Positions 16,936 to 26,380 are shown, counted from the stretch's first letter. The stretch: 64,000 bases of DNA from Streptococcus uberis (GCF_000785785.1 NZ_JRQN01000001.1:62001-126000); one strand, 5' to 3'. Translations and numbers: made by a program. Notes: generated by a model from the sequence alone, not told the origin.

Positions 16936-18330
16936 ATGATTAAAGTTAAAAAAGTAAACATTTTTTTACTTTTACTAGTTGTAATTGTTTCTTTATATAG
17001 CATCATGCAGTCTCACCTTGCAGTTAAGTCAACTCAGGTATCTTCTAGCTTAAAGCAAAGCTATTCCCTTAATGATAAAGTTGAATTTGAGGGGACAAAT
17101 GGCTCTCCTAGGTCTGGGATAATTTCCAACATAACAAGGAAACACGGTAACAGTTATTACGCAATCCTTCATTTCAATGGAAGTCAGATTGTTGAAGATA
17201 CTGTTAAACACGCTCATATAAAGAAAGTGACAAAACAGGCAGCTTTCAAACAAAATGATATTGTGACTATTTTGGATAAGCTAGTAATCAATCATGGGAG
17301 AACCAGATACGTTAGCTCTCATAAACTGTATAAAATACAGAAGGTCCAAGTGTACCAGAGAGAAGGTAAGATTCAATCATCTTATCAACTACTAGCAACT
17401 GGAAGAGATAAAGGTAAAAGTCTCATAAAAGATGAGGGGCAACTTCGCAAGACCTACTTTGTGCATTTTAAATCAAAAAATAATAGCCAATCGAACAATA
17501 AAGAGTTGATGAAGGCATTTGCTTTTGCTAGTAAACAAAAACAAACAGATATATTTTTACCCAAAGGTAACTATATGATTGGCAGTAAGTATCCAAGGAA
17601 GGATTACTTCATTTTACCATCCCACACCTCTTTAGTAGGCAATGATACGCAACTCATCATTAATCACTCTTCCTACTGGTTTGGGTTAGCGACTGGCCCC
17701 TTACCCCAAGATGGTGTCAGTAATTTTGAGCTCTCACATATTCAATTTAGAGCCAAAGATTTGAAGCGTGGGGGACAGCTACTAATTATGGCTAATCATG
17801 GAAGTAATTGGTATATTCATCATAATACATTTACATTACTTCAAATGAAAGGCAACCATATTTTTGATTTAGGTTCCTTGCAAGAGTCAAACTTTGAAGA
17901 GAATCGCTTTGAAGGATTTGCTCCAGAGTTAACGCCTATCTCAGAAAGAAAGCAAGATAAAAATCTTCACAATTTTTATGCGGAAGCTATTCAGCTAGAT
18001 GCTGCTGAAAAAAATGGCATTTGGGATGCAGGATTAATAAAGGCTATCGATCCCAATTATACCATTTATAATAATTTCAGATACCTTAGTGATCGTATTG
18101 TTATTAAAAACAATCAATTTGTACCATATGTTGATAAAACTGGTCAATTGGTTGCTTATGGGGCATCGATTGGGCAACACTCCTCAAAAGTTGGTCAAGT
18201 AACGATTGATGGCAACTATTTCCAAAATAGTTTAGTTAATAGTTTTCCGCATAAACCATCATGGGTACTGAAGACAATCCATTTTCCACCCTCTACCAAT
18301 GTTTTGGTTACTAACAACGTTTTTGATTAG
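16936..18330 (+). CDS. Membrane-anchored protein with right-handed beta-helix (pectate-lyase-like) domain
   Basis: 464 residues. One N-terminal membrane segment (VNIFLLLLVVIVSLYSIM) is followed by a basic, SH3-like region of about 130 residues. Then comes a parallel beta-helix domain from about residue 190, with rungs such as DIFLPKGNYMIG, SLVGNDTQLIINHSSYW, WYIHHNTFTLLQMKG, DRIVIKNNQFVPYV and VTIDGNYFQNS ending TNNVFD. This fold is typical of polysaccharide lyases and hydrolases acting outside the cell. I see no diagnostic catalytic set, so the substrate is unknown. The start is preceded by GAGG. It is divergent from guaA. Confidence 0.7.
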   Translation: MIKVKKVNIFLLLLVVIVSLYSIMQSHLAVKSTQVSSSLKQSYSLNDKVEFEGTNGSPRSGIISNITRKHGNSYYAILHFNGSQIVEDTVKHAHIKKVTKQAAFKQNDIVTILDKLVINHGRTRYVSSHKLYKIQKVQVYQREGKIQSSYQLLATGRDKGKSLIKDEGQLRKTYFVHFKSKNNSQSNNKELMKAFAFASKQKQTDIFLPKGNYMIGSKYPRKDYFILPSHTSLVGNDTQLIINHSSYWFGLATGPLPQDGVSNFELSHIQFRAKDLKRGGQLLIMANHGSNWYIHHNTFTLLQMKGNHIFDLGSLQESNFEENRFEGFAPELTPISERKQDKNLHNFYAEAIQLDAAEKNGIWDAGLIKAIDPNYTIYNNFRYLSDRIVIKNNQFVPYVDKTGQLVAYGASIGQHSSKVGQVTIDGNYFQNSLVNSFPHKPSWVLKTIHFPPSTNVLVTNNVFD

Positions 18331-18420
18331 ATTTAGCTTTGTCATTCCCTTATTTTCTTCGCCAAAAGGAGTAGAATTATGTTAAAATAGAGTCATTAAA
18401 AGTCTTGAGGAGAGTGGGAA

Positions 18421-19119
18421 ATGCTACCAGCTTATATTAAAATCCATGATGCTATAAAGAAAGATATTGATGATGGGATTTGGCCGATTGGTAATCGTCT
18501 ACCGAGTGAGCGGACATTAGCTGAACGCTTTGAAGTTAGTCGTATGACTTTGAGGCAGGCTATTACCTTATTAGTGGAAGAAGGGATACTAGAAAGACGA
18601 ATTGGTAGTGGCACTTATGTAGCTAGTCAACGGATCCAGGAAAAAATGCGTGGCACGACAAGTTTTACAGAAATTGTTAATTCACAAGGCAAGTCACCAT
18701 CATCTAAACTGATTTCTTACCAAAAGCAATTAGCCAGTGATACAGAGATTAAAGAACTACAGTTACAAGCCTCAGACTACGTGATTCGAATGGAACGGAT
18801 TCGCTTTGCCGACAACATCCCGCTTGTTTTTGAAGTGGCTTCTATTCCAGAAAAGTACATCAAAAACTTTCTGCGTGAAGATATTACAGAACATTTCTTT
18901 AAGACTTTAGAATCCAATGGTTTTGAAATTGGCAAAAGCCGGCAAACGATTTATGCAAAGGCTGCAAGTGAACGGGTGGCATCGTATTTAGCTGTTAGCA
19001 GAGGCCACGCCATATTAGCTTTGACCCAAGTATCCTATTTTACCAACGGGAATCCATTTGAGTATGTGCGTAGCCAGTATGTTGGTGACCGTTTTGAATT
19101 CTATTTGGAAAATAACTGA
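18421..19119 (+). CDS. GntR-family transcriptional regulator (HutC/UTRA subfamily)
   Basis: 232 residues. The N-terminal winged helix of GntR (YIKIHDAIKKDIDDGIWPIGNRLPSERTLAERFEVSRMTLRQAI... GSGTYVA) is followed by a UTRA effector-binding domain from about residue 85 (MRGTTSFTEIVNSQGKSP... ending FEYVRSQYVGDRFEFYLEN). UTRA domains bind small ligands, often sugar phosphates. The same gene type commonly sits between guaA and ylxM-ffh in streptococci, where its target is not established. A GAGGAGAGTGGG ribosome site precedes the ATG. Confidence 0.92.
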   Translation: MLPAYIKIHDAIKKDIDDGIWPIGNRLPSERTLAERFEVSRMTLRQAITLLVEEGILERRIGSGTYVASQRIQEKMRGTTSFTEIVNSQGKSPSSKLISYQKQLASDTEIKELQLQASDYVIRMERIRFADNIPLVFEVASIPEKYIKNFLREDITEHFFKTLESNGFEIGKSRQTIYAKAASERVASYLAVSRGHAILALTQVSYFTNGNPFEYVRSQYVGDRFEFYLENN

Positions 19120-19125
19120 AATGAT

Positions 19126-19158
19126 AAAGAGGTTTGCTTTTAAGTGGCAACCTTTTTT
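19126..19158 (+). terminator. Terminator of the gntR gene
   Basis: AAAGAGGTTTGC pairs with GGCAACCTTTTTT, with one bulge and a T run. Confidence 0.75.
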
Positions 19159-19241
19159 CTTTTTTTGAGAAAGTTGACTTTAAGGCCACAATAATGATTA
19201 ACTATTGTTATTATCCCTGATTGTATGGTAAAATTAAGCTT

Positions 19242-19574
19242 ATGGAAATTGAAAAAACAAATCGAATGAATGCTCTTTTTGAGTTTTATGCTGCGCTCTT
19301 GACTGACAAGCAAATGAACTATATTGAATTGTATTACGCAGATGACTATAGCCTTGCTGAAATTGCTGAGGAATTTGGGGTTAGTCGTCAAGCTGTTTAT
19401 GATAATATCAAACGGACTGAGAAAATTCTTGAAACCTATGAAATGAAGTTACATATGTACTCAGACTATATTGTTCGTAGTGAGATTTTTGAAGCGATAA
19501 CAGATAAGTATCCCCAAGATACCTTCTTACAAGAGCAAGTTTCCATTTTAACAAGTATAGATAATAGAGATTAA
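19242..19574 (+). CDS. ylxM: YlxM family SRP-associated DNA-binding-like protein
   Basis: 110 residues, the normal family length, with the sigma-70 region-4-like helix-turn-helix of the UPF0122/YlxM family ([44 protein letters not shown]). It is encoded just before ffh and is thought to modulate the signal-recognition-particle pathway. The ATG at 19242 begins [10 protein letters not shown]; a TTG seven codons upstream is less likely. It ends 11 bases before ffh, so the two form an operon. Confidence 0.93.
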   Translation: MEIEKTNRMNALFEFYAALLTDKQMNYIELYYADDYSLAEIAEEFGVSRQAVYDNIKRTEKILETYEMKLHMYSDYIVRSEIFEAITDKYPQDTFLQEQVSILTSIDNRD

Positions 19575-19585
19575 GAGGAGTAATT

Positions 19586-21163
19586 ATGGCATTTGAGAGC
19601 TTAACGGAACGCCTACAGGGTGTCTTTAAAAATATCAGAGGTAAGAAAAAGTTATCTGAGAAGGATGTTCAAGAGGTTACAAAAGAGATTCGGATGGCTT
19701 TACTTGAAGCCGACGTTGCTTTACCTGTTGTTAAGACTTTTATCAAACGTATTCGTGAACGTGCTGTCGGACATGAAATAATTGATACATTGGACCCAAC
19801 CCAACAAATCCTCAAAATTGTAAATGAAGAATTGACTGAAATTCTAGGGTCTGAAACTTCAGAAATAATTAAATCACCAAAAATTCCAACGATTATTATG
19901 ATGGTTGGTTTGCAAGGGGCAGGTAAAACGACCTTTGCTGGTAAATTAGCTAACAAATTAATTAAAGAAGAAAATGCACGTCCATTAATGATTGCTGCTG
20001 ATATTTATCGTCCAGCTGCAATTGACCAATTGAAAACTCTTGGACAGCAAATTAATGTTCCTGTCTTTGACATGGGAACAGATCATTCAGCTATCGAGAT
20101 TGTTACAAAGGGATTGGAACAAGCGCGTGAAAACCGTAATGATTATGTCTTAATTGATACGGCTGGTCGTCTTCAAATTGATGAGAAGTTAATGGCTGAA
20201 TTACGTGATGTTAAAGCATTGGCTAATCCAAACGAAATCCTTCTTGTCGTTGATAGTATGATCGGTCAAGAAGCGGCTAACGTTGCGGATGAATTCAATA
20301 AGCAATTAGAAATCACCGGTGTTGTACTTACTAAAATCGATGGTGATACCCGTGGTGGAGCAGCTTTATCTGTTCGTGAAATTACTGGTCGACCAATCAA
20401 ATTTACGGGTACTGGTGAAAAAATCACAGATATTGAAACTTTCCACCCAGATCGTATGTCAAGTCGTATCTTGGGGATGGGTGATCTCTTAACCTTAATT
20501 GAAAAAGCTAGTCAAGAATATGACCAGCAAAAGTCATTAGAGTTGGCAGAGAAAATGCGTGAAAACACATTTGATTTCAATGACTTTATTGATCAATTAG
20601 ACCAAGTTCAAAATATGGGACCTATGGAAGATCTCTTAAAGATGATTCCTGGTATGGCTGGAAATCCTGCTTTAGCTAATATTAAAGTAGATGAAAAGCA
20701 AATTGCTAGAAAACGTGCTATTGTCTCTTCAATGACACCTGCTGAGCGTGAAAATCCTGAACTATTGAACCCAAGTCGTCGTCGTCGGATTGCCGCTGGT
20801 TCAGGCAACAGCTTTGTCGAAGTTAATAAATTTATTAAAGACTTCAACCAAGCTAAGAGTATGATGCAAGGTGTTATGTCTGGCGATATGAATAAAGCTA
20901 TGAAGCAAATGGGGATTGATCCTAACAAACTTCCTAACAATATGCCTAACATGGGTGGAGCAGATATGTCAGCTTTTGATAATATGATGGGGCAAGGTGG
21001 CATGCCCGATTTATCTGCTTTTGGAGCAGATATGGATATGAGTCAACTCATGGGCGGTGGTTTAAAAGGTAAAGTTGGACAGTTCGCCATGAAGCAAGCT
21101 TTGAAACGCCAAGCAACAAAATTAAAAAAGCTAAGAAAAAGCGTAAATAATAGAAAAATCTAG
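19586..21163 (+). CDS. ffh: Signal recognition particle GTPase Ffh/SRP54 (last residues frameshifted)
   Basis: 525 residues. The SRP protein binds signal sequences and 4.5S RNA and delivers nascent membrane proteins to FtsY. Domains: the N bundle (1-90), the G domain with P-loop GLQGAGKTT (108-116), DTAGR, TKIDGD and GTGEK, and the Met-rich M domain (from about 300) with SRRRRIAAGSG. The printed end is KKLRKSVNNRKI. One more A in the A-run near 21125 would give the usual streptococcal ending KKAKKKRK with a stop at 21148-21150. Only the basic tail is altered, so function should survive. The apparent stop lies inside the terminator stem, which also points to an indel. Confidence 0.96.
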   Translation: MAFESLTERLQGVFKNIRGKKKLSEKDVQEVTKEIRMALLEADVALPVVKTFIKRIRERAVGHEIIDTLDPTQQILKIVNEELTEILGSETSEIIKSPKIPTIIMMVGLQGAGKTTFAGKLANKLIKEENARPLMIAADIYRPAAIDQLKTLGQQINVPVFDMGTDHSAIEIVTKGLEQARENRNDYVLIDTAGRLQIDEKLMAELRDVKALANPNEILLVVDSMIGQEAANVADEFNKQLEITGVVLTKIDGDTRGGAALSVREITGRPIKFTGTGEKITDIETFHPDRMSSRILGMGDLLTLIEKASQEYDQQKSLELAEKMRENTFDFNDFIDQLDQVQNMGPMEDLLKMIPGMAGNPALANIKVDEKQIARKRAIVSSMTPAERENPELLNPSRRRRIAAGSGNSFVEVNKFIKDFNQAKSMMQGVMSGDMNKAMKQMGIDPNKLPNNMPNMGGADMSAFDNMMGQGGMPDLSAFGADMDMSQLMGGGLKGKVGQFAMKQALKRQATKLKKLRKSVNNRKI

Positions 21164-21183
21164 GCGTATGCTTAGATTTTTTT
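21154..21183 (+). terminator. Terminator of ylxM-ffh
   Basis: AAAAATCTAGGC / GCTTAGATTTTT stem followed by a T run. Confidence 0.85.
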
Positions 21184-21301
21184 GGCTACTTTCCTTAAAA
21201 TTTGCTAAATTTTGATTAGAATTATTCTATTTAAGACTTATTTAAGTCCTATTCTATATGCTTTAATCATTAAAAATTTAGAATAATTTGAAGAGAACTC
21301 T

Positions 21302-21932
21302 ATGAAAAAGACTGTAACCTTTTATTAGTGATAGCCTAGTTAACCGTTTTAATGCTGGTCAAGAATCCATTTTACTAGATCATCTGGAGTTTCAATCCAT
21401 TTACAGTCGTTTAGAACGGGTGACACTTGAAACGGATGGCCGTTTTGATCCATTCTATAAAGGTGATTATGATCCAACAGGCTATATCAAAGGCTGGGCA
21501 ATTGAAAAGATTGTAACAACTTACCTTCAAACCTTGCTTGATGTACCAGAAATCATTGCCGTCTGTTTAAATGGAGGTGGTGATATGCAATTTTTTACGG
21601 ATCCTAAATCAGAATTCAGATGGACACTCGCTATTGAAGACCCAGATCATTTAAACAAAGTTATTGCTATTTATCAACTTGCTAACGGGGCTTTAGCAAC
21701 CTCCGGATTTTCAAAGCGCGGACACCATACCTTTCAAGAAGAAGGATCAAAGATTAAACAAGTCACCATTTTAGGAGATAATCTTGGAATGGTTGATATT
21801 TGGGCTACTGTCGGTTTAGCGTCTAATGAGTATCATTTTAATCAGATTATTTCAAAGCATCGTCTCTCAGGACTTTATCTTTCGGGTCAAGCTAAGACAA
21901 TCTTTCAATTAGGAGAATTTCACCATGGCTAA
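21302..21932 (+). pseudogene. FAD:protein FMN transferase-like (ApbE family), frameshifted at the 5' end
   Basis: ApbE enzymes attach FMN covalently to threonine in flavoproteins. ATG 21302, after GAAGAGAAC, gives only MKKTVTFY before a stop. Removing one T from the run near 21320 gives MKKTVTFISDSLVNRFNAGQES and an open frame to 21932. The body is family-like: TLETDGRFDPFYKGDYDPTGYIKGWAIEKI, VCLNGGGDMQF and GALATSGFSKRGHHTF. At about 209 residues it lacks roughly the first hundred residues of a standard ApbE, so it is either a short variant or 5'-truncated. It overlaps the following flavoprotein gene by 8 bases, which suggests that protein as substrate or partner. Confidence 0.75.
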
Positions 21933-23201
21933 AAAATTATTAAACAATACAGTCCTCATCTGGTTGGTCATTTTATTTATCTTACCTTTACCCACCTTAT
22001 ACACCTTAAAAGCTGGCCTACCTACAGGGGCAAATAGCTTTGGCATTCAAATTGGTGCTTTAGCCTACCTTTGGATGTTAGTTGCTATTTATATCAGTAT
22101 AAAACCTAAATGGTTAGACCATTTGATTGGTCTTCCAAAAGCCTACATGATTCACGGGATGTTGAGTCTGATAGCTCTGATACTAGCTTTTTTTCATAAA
22201 GAGTTAGACAATTCTCAAGGTCTTATTAAATGGACTGGGGATACAGCCTTCATTATCTTTCTTGGTTTAGCTGCTTATTCCTTAATTTTTTTAGCAGGTT
22301 GGCTGACAACTCGAATTCCTGTGTTACAAGTCATTAAAGAGGGACTAGAAAAATTTTTCAAACATGAATTAACTCTTTGGCTACACCGTTTGAATCTAAT
22401 TGCTACTTTATTAGTTTTTATTCATATTCAACTAATTGCTTACATTGTTTTGATTAAACCATTTATGATTCTGATATGGTTATCAACTGTTTTTGTTTTT
22501 TTCTCTTACCTATGGTTTCATTTTAAACCTAAAGCTCATGGGATTAAAGCACAGCTAGTAGCCAATGATGAAGTTTTGTCAAACGTCAGACAGTTAACTG
22601 TTAAATTGCCAAGACGACCTCATTTGCGCCTAAAAGCTGGTGATTATGCCTTTATTTCTTTTCCTGAGATAGCTGGCATGAGTGAACCACATCCATTTTC
22701 AGTACTCAATAACCCTGTTAACTCAGATACTTTAGAATTTGCTATTCGTGGCGATGGTGATTTTACCAAAAATCTTGTCAATGTTCCGGTAGATAGTTTG
22801 ATTCGAGTTGATGGTGGTTTTGGCCTTTATCAGTCTTTGATTGATAAATATAAGGCTGATCAGCTCTTTATTATTGGTGGTGGGATTGGTGTTGTTCCTT
22901 TATTTTCAATTATCGAAGGAAACCCCAATCTTGCCACGCAATTCTTTTATACCGTCAAAACGATGGTAAACTGCTTTATCAAGACAGGTTAGCCGATTGG
23001 CAGAAACGTCCTAACTTTAAAGTGAATTACCAGGTTGGACGCTATTCAGATGATTATATTGTGTCACAATTACCAGACACCTCATCAAACTTTGTTATTT
23101 TAATTGGTGGACCAATTGCAATGGGTAGGCATTGGCAAAAGGTTTTGGCAGCTAATGATATTGACCCAGAGCGCGTTTACTTTGAAGAATTTTCATGGTA
23201 A
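21925..23201 (+). pseudogene. Ferric-reductase-like transmembrane FAD/NAD oxidoreductase, frameshifted
   Basis: The N-terminal half has six hydrophobic helices with the ferric-reductase-domain layout (AYMIHGMLSLIALILAFFHKE; LTLWLHRLNLIATLLVFIHIQL). The C-terminal half is a ferredoxin-reductase module: FAD-binding HPFSVLNNP and NAD-binding FIIGGGIGVVPLFSII. The printed frame stops at 22992 after KTMVNCFIKTG. One A restored in the run near 22958 gives YTVKNDGKLLYQDRLADWQ... and a proper end at 23201 (VILIGGPIAMGRHW... FEEFSW). With the overlapping ApbE-like gene it suggests a flavin-based transmembrane electron-transfer module; the acceptor is not evident. Confidence 0.82.
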
Positions 23202-23221
23202 ATAAGCCTCTATAAACAATG

Positions 23222-23255
23222 AAACACACCTTCTTTAAAGAAAGTGTGTTTTTTT
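23222..23255. terminator. Terminator between the reductase gene and the convergent SOS operon
   Basis: AAACACACCTTCTTT pairs with AAAGAAAGTGTGTTT with one mismatch, T run on the + strand. Confidence 0.88.
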
Positions 23256-23563
23256 AACCAACTTTATCTCGATTTTCTAGCTCTTTGAGTTCTAGGCTAG
23301 TTTCAAGATAGTGGTACAAGATATTATTCGGGTTATCAGGACTAGGGATTTCTTGGAAATAGAAGTAGTGATCTTTTTTATCTGAAGCATTTTCTTTATT
23401 TAATTTAAAATAGCTTTGCTTAGAAGAGGACATACTAGATAGGATATCATCTGTTAAGAAAGTCAGAGGAATCCGTAAGGCTGAGCATTTATAGAAATCT
23501 TCCTCAAAACATCGGTAGTTTCGACTGAAATAATCAAATTGATAGCTGTGCCGTTTGAATGAG
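23254..23563 (-). pseudogene. DUF5960 family protein, 5' end lost in a deletion
   Basis: Reading on the - strand, a frame without a start codon gives KRHSYQFDYFSRNYRCFEED, then SALRIPLTFLTDDILSS... DHYFYFQEIPSPDNPNNILYHYLETSLELKEL, to a stop at 23254-23256. I recognise this as the small DUF5960 protein that usually follows umuC in streptococcal SOS operons; its function is unknown. It is joined out of frame to the middle of umuC, with the overlap at 23463-23563. The natural start and any gene between have been deleted. Confidence 0.7.
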
Positions 23564-24458
23564 GGTGATAGGGTTGATGAACATTACTTTCATCAACGCC
23601 ATTAGCATGAAACCAGAGTTGCAAGCCCATGACTCCTAATTCTTTTTTTAAATAATCTGGATTGCTATTAGCTAAGGCTTTGATGCTAGGAATCCCCATT
23701 GCTAAAAGTCTTTTTTCAGTGCGCGAGCCAATTCCCCAAAAATCAGTCATCTTTTTAATTTGCCACACTTTGCTAGGAACATCTTGATAAGACCAATTAG
23801 CCAACATATTTTGAGTATGTTTAGCCTCATTATCTAAAGCTAATTTAGCCAGTAAGGGATTAGCATTGCTAAGGCCAATAGTCGAAATTAACTGCAAGTC
23901 TTTCCAAATCCGATATTGAATCCACTTGGCTAGTGATTCGAGTTTTTCTTTACGGGACAACCGGTGATCAGTTATGAAATAATTAAGTGATGAGCTCAAA
24001 TCAAGGAAGGCTTCATCGATGGAATAAGGCAAGATATCAGAAGGAGCAGCGAACTCTTGAAAGATATGCTGAATAGCAATATTCTTCTCAATATAAAGAG
24101 CCATCCTAGGCGAAACGATATAGGTATGTTTCGCCCAGGTTTCAATATAACGAACGAACTCTTCCGTTACTTGCCAACCATTGCGTTTAGCGACGTGATA
24201 ATTAAAGCGTCTGGTATGGATATCGAAAGGAAGATCATAAGAGCGTCCAACATTTTCCTGCCCAAAGATACGCTTAAAAGTAGGAGAAGACGCTAAGATT
24301 AATCCATTACTATTAGCTGAACGGCTCATCACGCAAAGAGATGTTGTCAGTGGATTTAACCCTCTTTCTACACATTCAAGGCTGGCATAGAAAGATTTCA
24401 TATCCACAAAAGCAATATCAGAATGTGGCTCTCGTGTGTAATCAATTAGGGGCATCAC
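23463..24458 (-). pseudogene. Y-family DNA polymerase (UmuC/UvrX-like), C-terminus deleted
   Basis: Residues 1 to about 308 are a Y-family translesion polymerase: the palm motif IAFVDMKSFYASLECVERG, the catalytic pair in YSIDEAFLDLSS, and a helix-hairpin-helix region TDFWGIGSRTEKRLLAMGI. After VHQPYHPHSNG the protein runs into DUF5960 DNA read out of frame (from about 23560) and stops at 23463. Full-length relatives are about 470 residues, so the little-finger DNA-binding domain is missing. It begins 3 bases after the hdiR stop, so it is co-transcribed with the repressor. SOS mutagenesis through this enzyme is probably abolished. Confidence 0.85.
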
Positions 24459-24461
24459 ATC

Positions 24462-25154
24462 CTATACCTCTAAAGGCATAAAGTTAGCAATAATTTTACC
24501 AATGATACGAGGGTTTTCATCAAATGGTGCGAATTTATCAGAATATTTTTTATTGAGCGAAACTAAACGTAAGCCCTCTTCTTCACGGTAGACTTTTTTG
24601 ACATAAGTTTGTCCATCCCACTCGACAGCATAAATAGCACCGTCATAATCAAAGCCTTCTTGTTTGATCAGTACGACCTCGCCGTTAAGGTAGGTTGGTT
24701 CCATAGAATCACCAAATACCCAAGAAGCAAAATCATAGTCCATTTGTTCATCATAGAAAACAACGTCGTAATTGCCATCTCCGAAGTATGAGTAACCAGT
24801 ACCGGCTGATAAACTTTCATAAACACGGTAAGAGAAGAGTTCTTTTTCTTTACTTGGTAAGGTAATAATCTTGTTTTCTTGTGCTAATAATTTTTCTGAA
24901 TAGGTAACAACCTTAGCTTGATTTTGTTGGCTTAACTGTTTATAGGGGATGATGATTTCTTGGTAATGCTGAAAGTAGTCTTGATCTACCTTAAATAGTG
25001 TCACTAACTCAGTTAAATGCTTTTGATTGGGACTATTCTTATCTTTTTCCCAATTAGAGATGGTCATTTTATTAACACCTAAATGGTGACCTAATTGTTC
25101 TTGGCTCATTTTATGTTCTTGCCGAATTTTCTTTAACAGTTTACCTGAAAACAT
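24462..25154 (-). CDS. HdiR-like SOS repressor (XRE domain plus S24/LexA peptidase)
   Basis: 230 residues. An N-terminal Cro/CI helix-turn-helix (KKIRQEHKMSQEQLGHHLGVNKMTISNWEKDKNSP) is followed by a C-terminal S24 self-cleavage domain. Expected residues are visible: the Ala117-Gly118 cleavage bond in SLSAGTG, nucleophile Ser150 in FGDSMEPT, and general base Lys186 in TYVKK. HdiR proteins repress their own operon until RecA* stimulates self-cleavage. It is the first gene of the hdiR-umuC-DUF5960 operon, and an excellent operator lies over its promoter and ribosome site. Confidence 0.92.
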   Translation of the reverse strand: MFSGKLLKKIRQEHKMSQEQLGHHLGVNKMTISNWEKDKNSPNQKHLTELVTLFKVDQDYFQHYQEIIIPYKQLSQQNQAKVVTYSEKLLAQENKIITLPSKEKELFSYRVYESLSAGTGYSYFGDGNYDVVFYDEQMDYDFASWVFGDSMEPTYLNGEVVLIKQEGFDYDGAIYAVEWDGQTYVKKVYREEEGLRLVSLNKKYSDKFAPFDENPRIIGKIIANFMPLEV

Positions 25155-25164
25155 ATTGCAACTC

Positions 25165-25227
25165 CTTTGGTAAAGTTATAACTTTACCAAAGTATAACAA
25201 ATTCATTTGGCAAATTCAAGACTTTTG
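25165..25227 (-). promoter_or_regulatory. hdiR promoter and operator palindrome
   Basis: On the - strand TTGAAT and TATACT (25190-25195) are 17 bases apart. A perfect 28-bp palindrome at 25165-25192 (arms CTTTGGTAAAGT and ACTTTACCAAAG around TATA) spans from the -10 box to the ribosome site. A further half-site TTTGGCAAA at 25206-25214 lies between -10 and -35. The repeated unit TTTGGYAAA is the probable HdiR recognition sequence. Confidence 0.8.
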
Positions 25228-25249
25228 TCGTAAAAAAGTATTAGATTTT

Positions 25250-25278
25250 TTGACATTTTTCATTAGATGGCGTATCAT
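25250..25278 (+). promoter_or_regulatory. Promoter of the Gfo/Idh/MocA gene
   Basis: TTGACA (25250-25255), a 17-base spacer, TATCAT (25273-25278). Confidence 0.7.
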
Positions 25279-25357
25279 TAATTTAGCTTAATTTTGTGAA
25301 AAAATTCTTTTTTAAATAAGCTATCAAATCAATTATAAAAAAATAGGAGACTTCACC

Positions 25358-26380
25358 ATGCTAACTATTGCTTATATAGGAAATGGAAAAAGTGCCAATC
25401 GTTACCATATTCCATTTGTTAACCAATTAGATGACATCACAATCAAAACCATCTACTCACCAGTAGCAAGTCCTTGGGAACCAATTGAAGGCGTTAAGTA
25501 CACCGATAAAATTGAAGATGTTTTAGAAGATCCAGAAATTCAGTTAGTTATTTTATCAATCCCTCCTTCAGCACATTACACTGTCGCAAAACAATGTTTA
25601 CTAGCTGGGAAAAATACCTTGGTTGAAAAACCCTTCACGGAAACAGCAGCGCAAGCCAAAGAATTATTCGCGATTGCCAAAGAAAAAGGCATTTTTGTTC
25701 AAGCCTACCAAAACCGTCGCTTTGATTCAGACTTCCTAACCGTTCAAAAAGTGATTAACAGTGGTGTTTTAGGGGATATTCTAGAAGTGGAAATGCATTT
25801 TGATTATTTCCGTCCGGAAATTCCTGAAAATACACAAGCATTTTCTATAAATACCAGTTATCTCTACGGCCATGCTTGTCACACTATTGACCAAGTGATT
25901 TCCTATTTTGGTATGCCAGAATCAGTTCACTATGACGTGCGCCAGCTATTAGGCAAAGGAAGAATGAATGACTATTTTGACCTTGACTTCTATTATGGTG
26001 CTAAGAAAGTTTCGATCAAATCCAGTTATTTCCGTATCAAAGAACGCCCAAGTTTTGTCGTTTATGGTAAGAAAGGGATGTTCGTAAAAGCAACGAAAGA
26101 CCGTCAAGAAGATGACTTGAAACGTTTTTATATGCCGGATAATGCTGACTTTGGTCTAGACAGCCCAGAACATTATGGCACGCTTACTTATATGGATGAT
26201 AATGGCCAATACCATGAAGAAAAAGTTATTTCTGAAACAGGTAGCTATGCCCGTATGTACCAAGCCGTTCATGACACTATTATCTTAGGTAAAGAAAAAG
26301 TTGTTAAAGACGAAGAGACAATTCGCCAAATCGAAATCATTGAAGAAGGCATCCGTCAGATGGAAGAATGGCAAAAATAA
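25358..26380 (+). CDS. Gfo/Idh/MocA family NAD(P)-dependent oxidoreductase
   Basis: 340 residues. The N-terminal Rossmann domain (LTIAYIGNGKSANRYHIPFV) and the family motif AGKNTLVEKPFTETAAQAKEL carry the conserved Glu-Lys-Pro. The C-terminal alpha/beta domain has GHACHTIDQVISYFGMP with the usual catalytic His-Asp region. These enzymes oxidise or reduce sugars, inositol or related compounds; the substrate cannot be told from sequence. The gene is alone behind its own promoter, with AATAGGAGACTTCACC as ribosome site. Confidence 0.9.
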   Translation: MLTIAYIGNGKSANRYHIPFVNQLDDITIKTIYSPVASPWEPIEGVKYTDKIEDVLEDPEIQLVILSIPPSAHYTVAKQCLLAGKNTLVEKPFTETAAQAKELFAIAKEKGIFVQAYQNRRFDSDFLTVQKVINSGVLGDILEVEMHFDYFRPEIPENTQAFSINTSYLYGHACHTIDQVISYFGMPESVHYDVRQLLGKGRMNDYFDLDFYYGAKKVSIKSSYFRIKERPSFVVYGKKGMFVKATKDRQEDDLKRFYMPDNADFGLDSPEHYGTLTYMDDNGQYHEEKVISETGSYARMYQAVHDTIILGKEKVVKDEETIRQIEIIEEGIRQMEEWQK

